From Paramarasmius palmivorus (taxonomy: Eukaryota > Basidiomycota > Agaricomycetes > Agaricales > Marasmiaceae): DNA of 64,000 nucleotides. A program made the translations under genes and the position numbers. The stretch is taken from the NCBI GenBank assembly GCA_037176845.1, contig JAYKXP010000136.1:1-64000 (forward strand), read 5' to 3'. This document shows, piece by piece, positions 44,576-57,089 of this stretch. Position 1 is the stretch's first letter. Every line of letters starts with the position of its first letter. The notes under the pieces were generated by a model, which saw only the letters and a program-made list of their open reading frames with translations, made no database searches and was not told the DNA's origin.

Positions 44576-45974
44576 ACCTCTTATCTGCCTTGATTACTTG
44601 TCCCCTACTTTTGCAAAAGGAGTTATCCCGTACTTTTGCAAATCTCGTTGTGATAACTGTCAGTCACTTTTACAAAAGAATCACTACATCAGCTGTCTAC
44701 TTAGGGTTACAGGGAGCAATGGACTGGGATCTGTAGTATGTGCCAACACTAGACAAAAGTCTTGTAGTTTTCACTGGCATGCAATGTGAAGCTACCACTA
44801 TTTTTTCCATACATGAGAATACAATTTGTAGGACTGAGGATATCTGTGTGATCTATATGATTATGCATTAATCTAGGGAAATCAAGGCTACAAAAATGCC
44901 CATTAACCAGCCAAATTTTCTGGATTTTTTGCCCAGTAGGACCCCTGACACCCCTTGTCACGTCACTCTACTGTGGCATCAACCATGCCAATAGAGGCCA
45001 GGACCTGCAGTAAACATGGCTACATGGGTCACTGCCTATGCCTCGATATTGGCAAAATTGAGGCAAGAACCTTCCCACCAGCTTAACTGGGTGGCAACCA
45101 CCTACCTAGGTAATTACAACTAATAAACCCACCTAAGAGACCCAACTGCTCACCTCAAGAGATGGACCTATTAGGTCCTGTATGGGGGGTGACTGAAGTG
45201 TCTTTTGGTGCTCAGAGTGGGGATCTTGCAGGATGAATAAAGAACAGGTGCGTTTTCATCCCTTTGCTTCATTCCTTGCTCTCAGTGTCGTCACTGCCTA
45301 GAGCTTGACCAGCCTCATATCAGGTTCCAGATGCGCATGCCTCAACCTCAGTCACCCTACAACATCAGAATCCTCTTTGACATATGCATCACTCTATCCC
45401 CTCCCTACCTGCACTAGAACCAAAAGCAACATTGCAGTCCCACCTCCAGAGCCCACACCACTTCTTCATTCCTGCGATTTCGGCACTACCTCAAAACTAT
45501 GCCCTGTATCCCCTGCCAAACTCAGCATCCCATACCCACACAATAGGCATAACCATGGCTCCTCCCCATCCTATCCAGCACTCTCTGCCGCTAGCAACAA
45601 TTTCACACCTACACAAATTACCAAACCTAAACCCAAGCCCCGAAAACTCAAGGAACGATTACACATGCAGGTATCCAAGTCAGGGGTGTCGATAAAGATG
45701 GATTACAGGCTATTGGAGCTTCTGGGGATGTGGGTCTTGACCAAAGGGTGACAGCTTGGATTTGTATGCACAGATGGGAACAACTACACCACCTCAGCAT
45801 GGGTACCAGTCGTGTCAAATGCCATTCACAATTTTTGTCTGCTGTGCCAGCAGGTATACAAACTGTTTTTACACTAGTTAGAAGGTGTATGCATGATAAT
45901 TAGGCCAATTAAAACAGATTAATGCAACACAGAATATTATAGGAATGTAAACAAGAATGTTGAACTATGTACCA
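44576..45974. other. Intergenic; array fragment at 45205-45380
   Basis: 45205-45380 (GGTGCTCAGAGTGGGGATC to CCTCAGTCACCCTACAACA) matches 32620-32790, the right end of array unit 7, so the array resumes here. A short repeat CCTACTTTTGCAAAAG / CGTACTTTTGCAAATC occurs at about 44605-44645. A proline-rich 148-codon ORF at 45305-45751 starts inside the array copy and has no recognisable domain. Nothing else identified. Confidence 0.5.
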
Positions 45975-45989
45975 TTTCAGTGCACCACC

Positions 45990-48246
45990 TCAATCAACAT
46001 CTGCAATATCTGGTGAATCTGAGCACAGGCTATCCTGGCTTGATGACGTCCTTGCATGGCCCAAAAACAACGAGTGGTGTGTGCGGATCCATCGCATCCT
46101 CTCCTTGAATTCTGTTGGGAGAGTATATGGCTGGGTCAACTCGTTGCTGGGATTAATAGCCAAGGGCTTGTCATCTAGAGAATGTTCTATGTAAGAGTGG
46201 TGTATCAGAAGAAGTGTGGGGTGCTCACCTTCGTCTTCAACCTCCTCAAATCGCACATTACAACCAATGACTTCAAGAATTGTACACCCAAGAGATCGGG
46301 CCAGATCAAACGACCCAGGATCAAACCCTTCATGACAATTGACCATTTCAACTGCATCATAGGCATCACAATCCCACCAGATATGCCATACTTCAATAGA
46401 AGTCTTGAATGAAGGAAGGCCCAACCTCCGCCGCTCATCCTCCGACATCTCTGCTTTCCCAGTGGAGTTGTATGACCAATAGTACCTCCTCCCTCCCAGC
46501 CAATCATCCCACTCATTCTCGTCATTGGAGGGGCAGGGGACAGGTTGGATGAAGAGGTATATTGGGGTGTCAGTGGGGGTGTCAGTGGGGGTGTCGGGGG
46601 GTATATGTGATCCTTCCTTGTCCTGTTCACATTCAAAGCAAAGGTAAAATTTTTGCAGGATAGCTAGCATGCATCAATCAGTACCGGCACTCTGACAAGA
46701 ACCACATTAAACTCACAATACTCCCCCCATTCACCCTCTTCAATCCCAAGCTGGCTGAAAATCCCATGTGCCTGCAACACCCACAAATCCACCAAGGAAT
46801 CCCACATACCCCCAGACCACAAATGGTAACATAACTCAAACGACTCAACACTGGCAATGTCTGCTGGCGTCAACATAAACCTATACCCCCAATCAGCCCA
46901 AATAAACACTTCAACACCATTTCAAACGCACCTCACCAATCCATCATCCATCACCAGCATGTTTTCTTGCATAGCATCCGGTACAAGAAACCACTTCTTC
47001 CAGGGGTAGTAATACCATTGATCTCTGTCTCCCAGGTAGTGAGTGATAACCTCTCGAGTTGTTCTGTGGTAAATTATGCCAGGGAGAGATGAGAGGATGA
47101 GTTTGGTGTCTTCGTTGTCAGGCCACTCTGGGGTTGCTCTGTGGGACCAGTGGATTCCGTGGATGATATTGTGTACAGGAAGAATTCCAATGAGGTATTG
47201 GAAAAGAGTGCCGGTGTTGCTGTAGGTCTGGAGGTCGAGGGAAGGATGATTGCTACTGGAAATTGCAGGGCTCGACCAAATGCGGTAATGGGTGGTGGAG
47301 GAATCCTTGACATACGGCCCTTTGCACAACAAGCCAGTCCTTGGTTCGACCCATAGTTCACGAAGAAGCTAGTAGCCTAACTTGAATATTGGAGGTTTAT
47401 CCTAGATGGGCAGGCGCACCGTTAGGGGGTCTATTCCTTGCACTAGGCTAGCCTATTGAGGGGAGATGATTATCATCACAAGTAGAGAAAAAATAGAACA
47501 TGCATAGCTGAAATATGTGTATAAGAGCGTCGAGAACTTGTTTCGTTCAAATACATGTGACACCGGCACGAGTGCTACACACAAGTCAGCACAATCTTAC
47601 CATGAGGGTAGCGCTCTTCTCACCATCATAGAATACAAGTGAGGGTATAGCGTTGAAGCTACTGTATCCAAAAAGCTGGACATAGTTGATATTCCTAAAA
47701 TATGAACTGTGAGCTTTGAAAGGCACATAATCAGCTGGCTAACTTGACAGCAGAGAAGGCCTTTAGATCTTGCTTATAGACCTATATGAATGGAGAGTCA
47801 GCGCTGGTGAATATGGGAATGAAAAGCAACCTCACCTGAACGGCATCGGGACCTGTGTACTGAACATGTAAAAACTCCTCTTCCTTGTCTTCACCCCGAA
47901 TCGTAGCAGCATGGATGATTCGGCGAGCATCCAGGTTTCCCCAGCCTTTCCTCCAGCCTTCTGCATCATATCTCTTGACTGGAGTATCTGCTATCTTCCT
48001 CTTGAGACAGATATTTGCAGTCATGAGTTTGTGGTACTGGAGTGTCTAAGGTCAGACGGGTACGATGAGAGTCACAATCTATCGACATACCTGATCCAAA
48101 ACTGATGACTGTCCCTCACTTGGATCCACAAGACGCACCAGGTCATTTCCAGTGGCCAGGCTATGGTTGTTGTGCTGATTACCCGCGACAAGCGAGAACG
48201 TCCCGCCATTAATAGTGAAGTTGGAGGATCCCTCAAAGAAGGCCAT
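45990..48246 (-). CDS. Agaricomycete-specific kinase-like-fold family protein, copy B (617 aa)
   Basis: Nine exons at the positions homologous to copy A: 48091-48246, 47836-48045, 47744-47781, 47624-47694, 47504-47574, 47420-47452, 46932-47368, 46717-46880, 45990-46663; total 1854 nt, in frame. N-terminus FEGSSNFTINGGTFSLVAGNQ; then GWGNLDARRIIHAATI, YVQLFGYSSFNAIPSLVFYD, ALVPVSHVFERNKFS, LRELWVEPRTGLL. Intron 5 (47453-47503) has GCATGT where copy A has GTACGT, so it must be a GC-AG intron or is damaged; all other introns are GT-AG. Exon 9 has one more Thr-Pro-Thr-Asp repeat than copy A. The frame is kept over its full length despite many substitutions, which suggests both copies have been under selection. 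Function unknown. Confidence 0.78.
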
Positions 48247-50300
48247 GAGCAATGGTGGTGGTTGAAGGTCAAGGTGTGTATGTGAGCGTGTGGAACGCAT
48301 GTTCACCTTAAGGCTGTCTTGACCATGCAGCAGTCGGACGTTGAGCGCGTGAACGAATGATATCGATATCAATTGTATTACTGTGAGTCATCCCGCATGA
48401 CAGGAAAAATGACATTCACAGCGCTTGTCGATGACATGGGGGCAGCTTCGAAAGATCACCGTGAGATGTACGTTTAGGGTCTGAGTGTCTTGGGGCGCCA
48501 GGTGAAGGAAAGGCCAACCAATGATGCTGGGCTTGCTCTGTTCGATGTTTCCCATGGTGGTACAAGAACTTGAAGCTTCGAAATCCTAGCAAGGGCCGGA
48601 TGAGGCAGGTGCGGACACTGGATGTACGGGAACCCGAAACGGACGGAAAGAAAGCGTGAAGCTGGCTTCTAGGTGTTCAGCAGATGACGCTTGAAGGAGA
48701 ACCAGGGGTTGCCTTGAATCAGTTGCTGTCGACGACACAAGGTCAGCAAAATATTCTGATTTGGAAAGAAACAAAACTAAGAAATTACTCACCTGAACAT
48801 GGTATAGATTGATTACTCTTCAGCACATCACAGGAAGCCCAAGCCCGTATTTGAGCTTTTATCCTTGCCGTTCCTAAATCCAAATCCGGTCTGCAGAATT
48901 TGTCGAATGGAACGACAATCCTGACTGGGAAAATCACCGAAAACCAAAGGTGACGAGCACTAAAATCTCGTTCTAGATGTCTAGAGGGTTTGATTCGTTA
49001 GCTTGTTGGAATGGAAAAGGTAGGTCAGACTAACGCGTAAGATATGGGTAACATTTTTTTCGACCTATGTTTTGGAGCTCTGAAGGTTTGTATGGTTGTC
49101 AAGATGATTTGTGGGGTTCATTCGGAAGTTTATGTCCAGCAAAACGTCAATGAGACGGCTTGGAGGACGACCGGAAGTTGAAGAAGGAAGAGGAACATAG
49201 GGGAACGAGGTCAAGGTGCGATTCGCGTCGTCCGCGGCGTCTTCCGTCACTTTCTCCGAAGCTCACACTACCGTTCTCCCAATACTCATGCATAATTCAA
49301 TGTAAAGATAAGTACATATTCCATATTTGATCTCAGCAACACAGTTGACCAACTTCTGAGAGCACAGCTACACGCCTGAGCTCTCGCGGGAGCTCAAGAC
49401 GCGATTTCAACGCTTCATTTCTACATGTGTTTTCTAGGGTCCATAAGTCGGCTCAGAAGAATTCAGATTCGATAACTAAATCGTTATCACGACTCCTATT
49501 CTCAAAGCTTGGGATTTGAGGCATTCATTTGGGTCATCTCCGAGTCAACACTGTACCTCCACGAACAAAGGTGCGCATGCGTGTTAAGGATCTGGCAAAC
49601 TATGCCAAGCTTAACCGTTCCATTTCGCAGGGTCGGGAAACTAGATCGATGTGGGGATATGGAAAAGCTTTAAAGCTTCGATTCATAGAATTGGTGTCGT
49701 GTACACCCAGACGTGGATACCATTTCGTACAGCCAATACGACGAGCACCTTCTGAGATGGTTGCGTCTGTCATACCGCGAACGCTCCGATAATCTGATAA
49801 TGCAAGAGTTAGAATCAAGAAGCCCGTGTGAGGTGAAACTGAACGTACCACACTAATCCGCCATAGGCCGTTCCGAGACACTCTAGCATTGGTTCTAACT
49901 TCTTTGTCGCCGTATCCCAAGACAGGATTCGCAAGATAAAACTGAATCTAATGTGAGATTCCTCTGCCCCAGAGAACTTGAATCTATCATTGAGAGAACA
50001 AGTATAGGTTGGTGTCACACAAACAAGGAAAGCGCAGGGTCAGAACTCACCGAACTTCCTTGAGCGGCACTTGGTCTTCGATTCGCGTTCCTCTCAAAGC
50101 TCTCGCGAGCAAAGAGCCCAGTCTAGCGGAAATTCACCGCGGAACGAGGCTAGGATATCTCGCCCGAAAGATGCTCGTTGCCAACATCTGCGTAGGTTGC
50201 TAGTTTCCTTGTTCTTCGAAGCATCTCCTTTCCCTTACCGCTGACCGCCTGCCTATCCATGCAAGGAAACTCCTCATGTCGATGAGGGTCAGGCCCAACA
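48247..50300. other. Upstream region of kinase-like copy B, no gene recognised
   Basis: Counterpart of 8946-10960. Short ORFs differ between copies and are interrupted, so none is supported. Possible minus-strand donor at about 48790 (TTACTCACCTGAACATG), shared with copy A. Confidence 0.5.
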
Positions 50301-53160
50301 GCTGCCCCAGCTAGAGCGTCCATCAGCGTCAGTAACTCAAGTCTGAAGAAGAAGCATTACAGACGTACCGTTCCGCGTGGCTTCATCGACCCCTTGGAAG
50401 CTCGACCCATGACCCATTCAAACAAGTACACATTCTTCGAGATAAGTATCGCATTGAACTAAACATGACTATCAGCAGAAGAAAAGCCGCGAGAATAATT
50501 TGGACGTACCATTGTTTCAATAGCCCAAGGAACCGCAATAGCCGCGAGGAATCAGAAACCAGAAAGAATGCCAGTTTTACACGTTGATGACCACGCTCTC
50601 ATGCATGTAAACCCCCAACAGCTAGCATCTCGTACTCTTCCAGCCCAAATCCATCGACAACAACTTCCGATACCTTTTTCCCTGAACCCCAAACATCGCC
50701 CATACCCACAACAGCGTCGGTCAATTAACCACTGAATGATCCGAGCCCAAGAAAGCCTGGGATCCGAACTTGAGATAACGTTCTGAAGGATGGCCTAGGG
50801 AAGAGCGCGCTGCGGATCAGGAGATGGGCGAAGAGTTGGCTGTAGATACGCTGGAACTGACTTGGGTATTGAACCGACGGCGAGGTGATACTAGGCGTGC
50901 TAGTTGTGGTGAAAATTTCTGAATCTGATTTTCTGAATGAAGAGCCTCTACAAAGTTGTTATTAACACTTTGCTGAGGGATAGATATAAGTAAAACGCGT
51001 TAAAAAATGAGGAATGACAAGTACTGACCATGGTAGAACTTTGACCGCCATTTCGACCATACCAATCCTCTGAGCCGAGCCCTTAACCACCATACAATCC
51101 ACAGCAAGCTCTTTTGCGACCTTTCGCGGTGGAATACGCGAGCAAAGATGGGGTGTGTGAGGGGGTGTGTTGCTACTAGGAAATCGGCGATTCCCAACGC
51201 GGCGAAACTGGTATACAAGGAACGGTGCTTGGAAAAGGAGGGAGCGGTGCGGAGGAAGCTGCACGGTGATTCGCGAAGGGTGGGATTGAGGCGTAGTGCC
51301 TTCATGCTGGGTCATATCCGGTGCAGGGGTGAAATCGCAGCCGAGCATGACTGGGTGGTGAAAAACCTTGACTCGTGCTTGTTCGGAAAGCAGTTGGGAG
51401 TCTTAAATAGGGATTATTCGCCGGTGGACCTCGTTAGCGGAGACTTGGGCTTGTACTGTAGCATTTGGGAAAGGTTGAGGTTAGGTGGTGTCGAGGAATG
51501 TGTTTGGGAAGGGAATGCTCGGATAACGATACGTCTAGAGTAGAGTTCATCTTTGAAAATCTAGGTGTCATCTGTTTGCGTACAAGGAGATTGAATGAGG
51601 CTTGATGGAAATTGTAGAATGAACAGGGTACATACCGGATTCCAACTGGTAGTGTCACCATGCCTTGGGTAGTTGCGTCTTGAAGCTTGAAGCTTGAGGT
51701 CTATCCTACGGAGCTATTTTGGATCTAGTAGAGTCAAGAATAACGAGCGTGTACCGGTCAATCTCACCTTTGTAGCACTGTAAAGAGCTAAACGCGCTTT
51801 GAACGACATGAACGTTCTGGAGAAGAAAAGTGCCGGCGGCAAACACTCTTCCACCTCGACTACCACCTCTTTCCTCAATCATCGACTGCAGGATCCCAAT
51901 TCAACATACCAGCCTCTTTTCTGAAGTTGAAATAGGTACGTGTCTTGTTCTCCTCTATCCCTGGCAAAACTCTCAACTCATCTCTCAGCGCAAATCCCGG
52001 GTCATGCAACGTTCCAGACTCTTTCGTTGCTCTGAGCGGGCAGTTCGCTGGCTGGATAACCAGGAAAAGGTACATATCTGACACTTTGGCACATTCCTTC
52101 CTCTCATAGCCTCAACTCCCGCCTAGGAAGCATCCCCGAAGCACTCAACGCGCCTTCACTAGTTTCACTGCCGTCAAGAACACCCTTGCACATACACCCG
52201 TCGCTCCAGCTCTATCGTGCCTCCTCGCACTTTCTCTCGCCTGCTCTGACGGAATAGCATCCATCGAAATGAAGTCGTGTGTACCACATCGACTTCTGAA
52301 CATCAAGCGTCACGTCGACCCCATCGCCTCTCATGCAGCTCAACCAGCTGCTCTTTTCAAGGATACCTATTCAACTTACCTGCCTCTTTTCCAACGTTGC
52401 AATAGGTACATGACTCTCCTCCTCTGTTCCTGGCAAGGCTCTCAACCTATTTCAGGGCACAACTACGCGTTATGCCTCCAACGTCGACATTCTGGACTTT
52501 TTCATTGCTTTGAGTGGGCCGTATGACTATAAAAGGTACGCTTCAAATGCTCCAACTCATATCCCGCTCTAATGGCCTCTACTCCTACCTAGGACATAAC
52601 TTCGGAGCACTCACGAGCACTCAACGTACTCAACACGCGGCTACAGCTATTTTAACACCCTCGCGCATACCCCCGTAACTTCAGCCCTACCATCCTCCCA
52701 ACCGATTATACCCAGCCTCTGCGCTCAACTCGCTCTTGCCAGAAGGATCATCGACTCGGAGATTATCCAATCTCTTCACGCACCCGGCCGACACCAGTAC
52801 TCAAATCTATAACCCGTATCCCACTCAATCTCAGAATTGGAAGGAATGTCCATGCAGGACATAGCAAAGTGTACATCAATACACCCACAAGGCATCACTC
52901 CACTGTAGCACATTTCAAGCCCCGACGATTACGCGGATACGAAGACGAACACATACTGCCCTTTGCGATGAATGTCCGCCCATTTCCGCATCTCAAAAAA
53001 CGCCTACCGAACTTCTACGTAGGGATCTTGGTCATCCTCCTACGTCGGATGCCGGGTTTTGGGGGTATACCAACGTTCGGCTAGGACGTTAGGGGATGGG
53101 CGTTGAGGTTTCGCGAAAGATTCTCGGAAGAAGAGATCAAAGAGCACTGCAAGTAGCATC
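50301..53160. repeat. Array unit 8 (junction at 51830-51846)
   Basis: Closest to unit 1. Minus-strand exon-1-like 51768-51809 (MSFKARLAL) with donor GTGAGA; a second donor GTATGT at about 51636. The minus-strand stretch read upstream of 51300 contains PPRKVAKELAVDCMVV, nearly the same as in unit 1 (11790-11850). Plus side: donor GTACGT (51936) and, from about 52240, a second plus-side copy joined to it (donor GTACAT at 52406). The region right of 52230 no longer follows unit 1. Confidence 0.5.
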
Positions 53161-56100
53161 CCGATCTACGAGCTAGTTGCTCTCGAGATGCTGACGCTAT
53201 TCTATAAGCAGCAGCGTTGAAAGTCGGCACCTCAAGACCTCCTTCCATTTAGGGAAGGATGTTTACCACATATAGACATCGACACGACATTGTTATTCGC
53301 TACATACTTTACAAGCTATTGGTATCAGAGGTCTCGCCACAGTCAAAGGGCTACCGTTGACTCGAACTGTAACACAGGAATGCCCTGGTTCAACAACGTG
53401 TTATTATGTGTAACTATTGTAATTCCGGATTGACGACGAGGAATGTGTACCCCGTGTACGTACAGGATACGTAGTACATAGTTCAATGAACATGTCGCAT
53501 GAACTCCGGATACGAGATAGACTAGCCACTCGTACACGTAGTCCTGCTGAGAACCGGGAGCGAAAATAAGCCTCTCTACCAATGCCATCACACGTCCAAA
53601 TCCTTATTCGGACAGTAACCGAAGCGACGATGTCACCATAAGTTCGAGCCTATAAAGAACGCGAGAATCAGTTGGTGAACCACTCAACCAAGATGATGAA
53701 CGACGTACCGGTGCTGCCGACGTAAAACACTGTCCTGGGATGGTCATCATCGTCCATCCATCGCCGCAAAGCAAAACCGGCTGCCAGAGCAAGCGCAGTT
53801 CATCCAATACCCACTGATCGTTCCTCCTCGCCACAGGAGGCACATGCCGCAACTGGTGTCCCTATCCACGGTGCAAGGCATGTGCGAGTGTACGCCCAAG
53901 CCTTCACTCCTACGTACACCCACGCTACCTCTCCAGCTTAAGCTCCATACCCACACCCACACACCCACATCGTCTGAACCTCTATGTCCAACGTCCTCAT
54001 CCCCAGTCTCGGAGTTGCGGGTGGATATGGGGTATAAAATGCAGCTACGAGCTTCGACCTCGGCCACACCCCCGCATCTGTCTTGGCGGAACAACCTCGA
54101 AAGAATCACCGTGCGCTCTAGGTGATCAGGATGAGGGATCCGAATTGAGAAGGGGGTAGTTCAGGTAGGTGGATGCCCCCAATACTCTGTTCGGGTGCCG
54201 TATCGATAAAGCAAGGGCTATTTGGTTGGGGAAGACTCGAAAACTTCGTGTATCGATCTGACTGGAAGGTAAAGGTGCAAAGGTCAACAAAACGGGCAGA
54301 AAAAGAGTAAAAAAAAAGGACACACCTTGGGCGTTAGCGTAAGATTAGTATTCTTCCTCGACGGTCTTTTTTGCCTTGCTGCTGGCTCTGCGAGAACTTA
54401 CCCTTGTACGGCTAGGTTAGGCGGAGCGTGTTGACCCGAGGGGGCGGTGGAATGGGTTGGAAGATCAGATGGGATGCCCGAGGCTCGAGGACGATGAAGT
54501 CGTGGAGCGGTTGCATTCCAGCGGAATACGGATTCCTAAGGAGTGCGAGGTCTTGATCCAGTGATTGTGGAAGATATGTGGGCCCATTTCAAGTGCGAAA
54601 AGCGGCCAAGCTGGCGTTGGGTGTGATGGACACAATGTCATGTCTTTTCATGGGCTGGACGCGTGTTTGCGGAGGGAAAAGAGAGGTAGTGGACCGGCAA
54701 TGCAGTGGAATACATTTTAGTGGTATTTATGTTGAATTGGGCGCGTGCTTGCGTAGGAGAAATGAGCAACGGTGAAAAATGTAGACTGAGATTAGCGTAC
54801 ATACCAAAAATCTAGAAAATCCTATAACGCCTCGGGTAGTAGTTGGAGTCGATTTTTCTAAGCTATTGGAAGGTATGAGAATAGAAAAGGTGAGTATGGA
54901 ATGGTCGAACACACCTGAACGCGATGAAAGAGGTGATGGTTTGGGAGCAAGCCAAGCGCCGCGGCAAAGGCTTTACGCGTTGACCGGTGACTAGTGACTC
55001 TTCCTCAAAGGGCTCTAGCCTCCCATGTACGTTTGGGATAGATACGTCTACTAATGTTTACATTCCTGGGAGTACGCCTGATCAATCCCTCAGAGGAAAA
55101 CACGAACGACACGGCGTAATCAAAAATTTGTTCTTCCCGTAAATCTCTCGATTTCTCTACCTGACCTCACTTTCTTTTCAGCGCTCTGAACTGTTTGGGA
55201 CACGGTAGTATCACGAGCCCATATGTACAATATCTAGGTCTCGAGCAATACATGAAGTTTCCCCTATATCGACCAGTGTCGTACCCAACAAACGAAATGT
55301 CATCGTCTGTATCTTTGCACATACCTGCAAGCTACAAGAACGTTAGTCAGACTCTGAAAGGCTCAGAACAAAGCCTAACATACCCATGCATACCTCTCAT
55401 CTTCACCAAGCCTGTCCATTTTGGCATTGGGTCTTGGGCACGGGGAGCTGGGTTGTCGTCTCGAGTAGCGAAGCCTTAGATACCAATTTTTTTTTGCAGG
55501 GCAGGCTCTCAAGATAGAGCCAAACCAAATACCAAGCTCTTCCGCCTGGGTTCTGATACATCTTTATTAAGAGAACGACAGCATGAGCCGGCGCTACTGA
55601 TACTCAGGATATAACAAAAACTTACCGAACGTCCCGTTGTAAACTTTGAGCGAGACATGCTCAGGTTATTCGTTTCCGAAGGCCAGCCAACGAGGAAGCC
55701 TGTGAAGCGAACTTGACGCGCTTCTTACAGCGGATCGATCACCATGCACGATTACGTCTGGTTGAATTCGGTATAGCTGGCATCGAACTCTAATCGGCGG
55801 ATAATCCATTGTTCTCTGGTTGTTCTTCCTCTCTCTGTACCTCGAGACGCTGTCTTCCAGTCTGGACTTCATGTCGGTGGCACTTGGATCTGAGACAGCT
55901 AGGGCAAACGTTAGTAACCGGAGAACTACGGTGGACAATACAGGAGGTCTAACCTCTGCATATCTTCTTCATCTCATCCCCAAAGCTAAGGTTCAAAAGA
56001 GAATCCTTTCGTCGAGAGAGGAATTCTATTGCGCTAAAAACGACTATCAGGTAAAGATGATGCATTCAGACGAGTAAAACATACCAGCTGACTTGTTCGT

Positions 56101-57089
56101 TGATTCAGATAAGCTTTGTGCAGCATCCCGTCACGCACCGTGACGCAACGCAACCCATTGCTCAATGGCATTCCCGTCTCTCTATACCCGAGACGTCGAT
56201 GACACGACCACCGAGCGCTCCAAAACACAAAAAAGAGTTTGGGTTCTGGGTAATGAGTTGGATGGAGAAGAGCGGGGCTGCTGGTCAGGATGCTCGTGCG
56301 CGGTTCGTATTCCTATTGCCTGAACAAGCTGGTTTTGTGTCTAGCTTGGAGCGAGGAGTACTGAGTCGATTGGGAGGTATGTTGATGGGAAGAACGAAGA
56401 AGATTCTTGTTCCCGCTACAGATAAATATCAGTTAAACATGCTGAAAAGGCAAGATGAAAATCACTTGCCCTATGGCATGCTGTACGGTAGTACAGCCAA
56501 CAAATTCATCTCCCAAGGGTCGTGTCCACCATTCCAGCCTTCGTATCCGAACCGATCACCCAACAATTCATCGCAACCGCACAAAAGGTGAGGAGAGCAG
56601 CTGAGTGACGCGATTATCGGAGTGTGTTGATATTGTTGGATCTCGGATTTCTAGACGTGGCGATGTATACGAGGGATTCGGATGCATGCTGCATGATGGT
56701 TGAAGGAGGAGTGATCCGGTTCGGCGAAGGTCTGAGAGCTGGAATCAGGCTACGCATCAGGTGCAGAAGTAGAGTTGCAGCCGAACACGGTGAGGTAACG
56801 AAAAAGGACGATTCAAGCTTTGCTGAGAATAGTTGGGAGGTATGTGTAGCCGTGTATCCTGTTCAGCGGCGACTGAGGTTGAGGTGATTGGGAGTGCGGT
56901 GTCGAGGTTGTGTCGGGAAGTAGGTTGAGGAAGAGGACAGGGAAGTGTTGGCTATGACTCGGTTGGCCAAGCAGACTATATTGCTGAAGGTGTAAATGAA
57001 AACCTATGCTGGGATGAGAGGTGTGAGCCAGGATGAACGGTGTAGGATGAGAGAAGCCAACATACGATATCCACTGTTCCCAGGCGGAA
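53161..57089. repeat. Array sequence including unit 9 (junction at 54955-54970)
   Basis: The junction CAAGCGCCGCGGCAAAGGC at 54955 matches unit 2, including the following GATACGTCTACTAATGTTTACA-type text and CTCAG acceptor. 53880-53980 resembles 19450-19560. 56590-57060 directly matches 26020-26470. ORFs here are short and inconsistent between copies; none is called. Confidence 0.45.

Larger units (their letters stand above)
45975..52230. repeat. Duplicated block, copy B (paired with 6675-13720)
   Basis: Same order and orientation as copy A: kinase-like gene, upstream region with the TGAGCTC-6nt-GAGCTCA hairpin (49377-49396), then unit 8 with its junction. It is shorter than copy A mainly because it lacks the palindrome. 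Coding exons keep the same boundaries, while the upstream part shows scattered indels. Confidence 0.85.

Noticed and set aside
45305..45751. Proline-rich 148-codon ORF
   Set aside because: Begins inside a copy of array sequence, has no domain, and the corresponding sequence at 32720-32800 is not open in the same way.
56100..56591. 163-codon plus ORF
   Set aside because: No recognisable domain and it crosses array-repeat sequence; could be a chance ORF in GC-balanced DNA.
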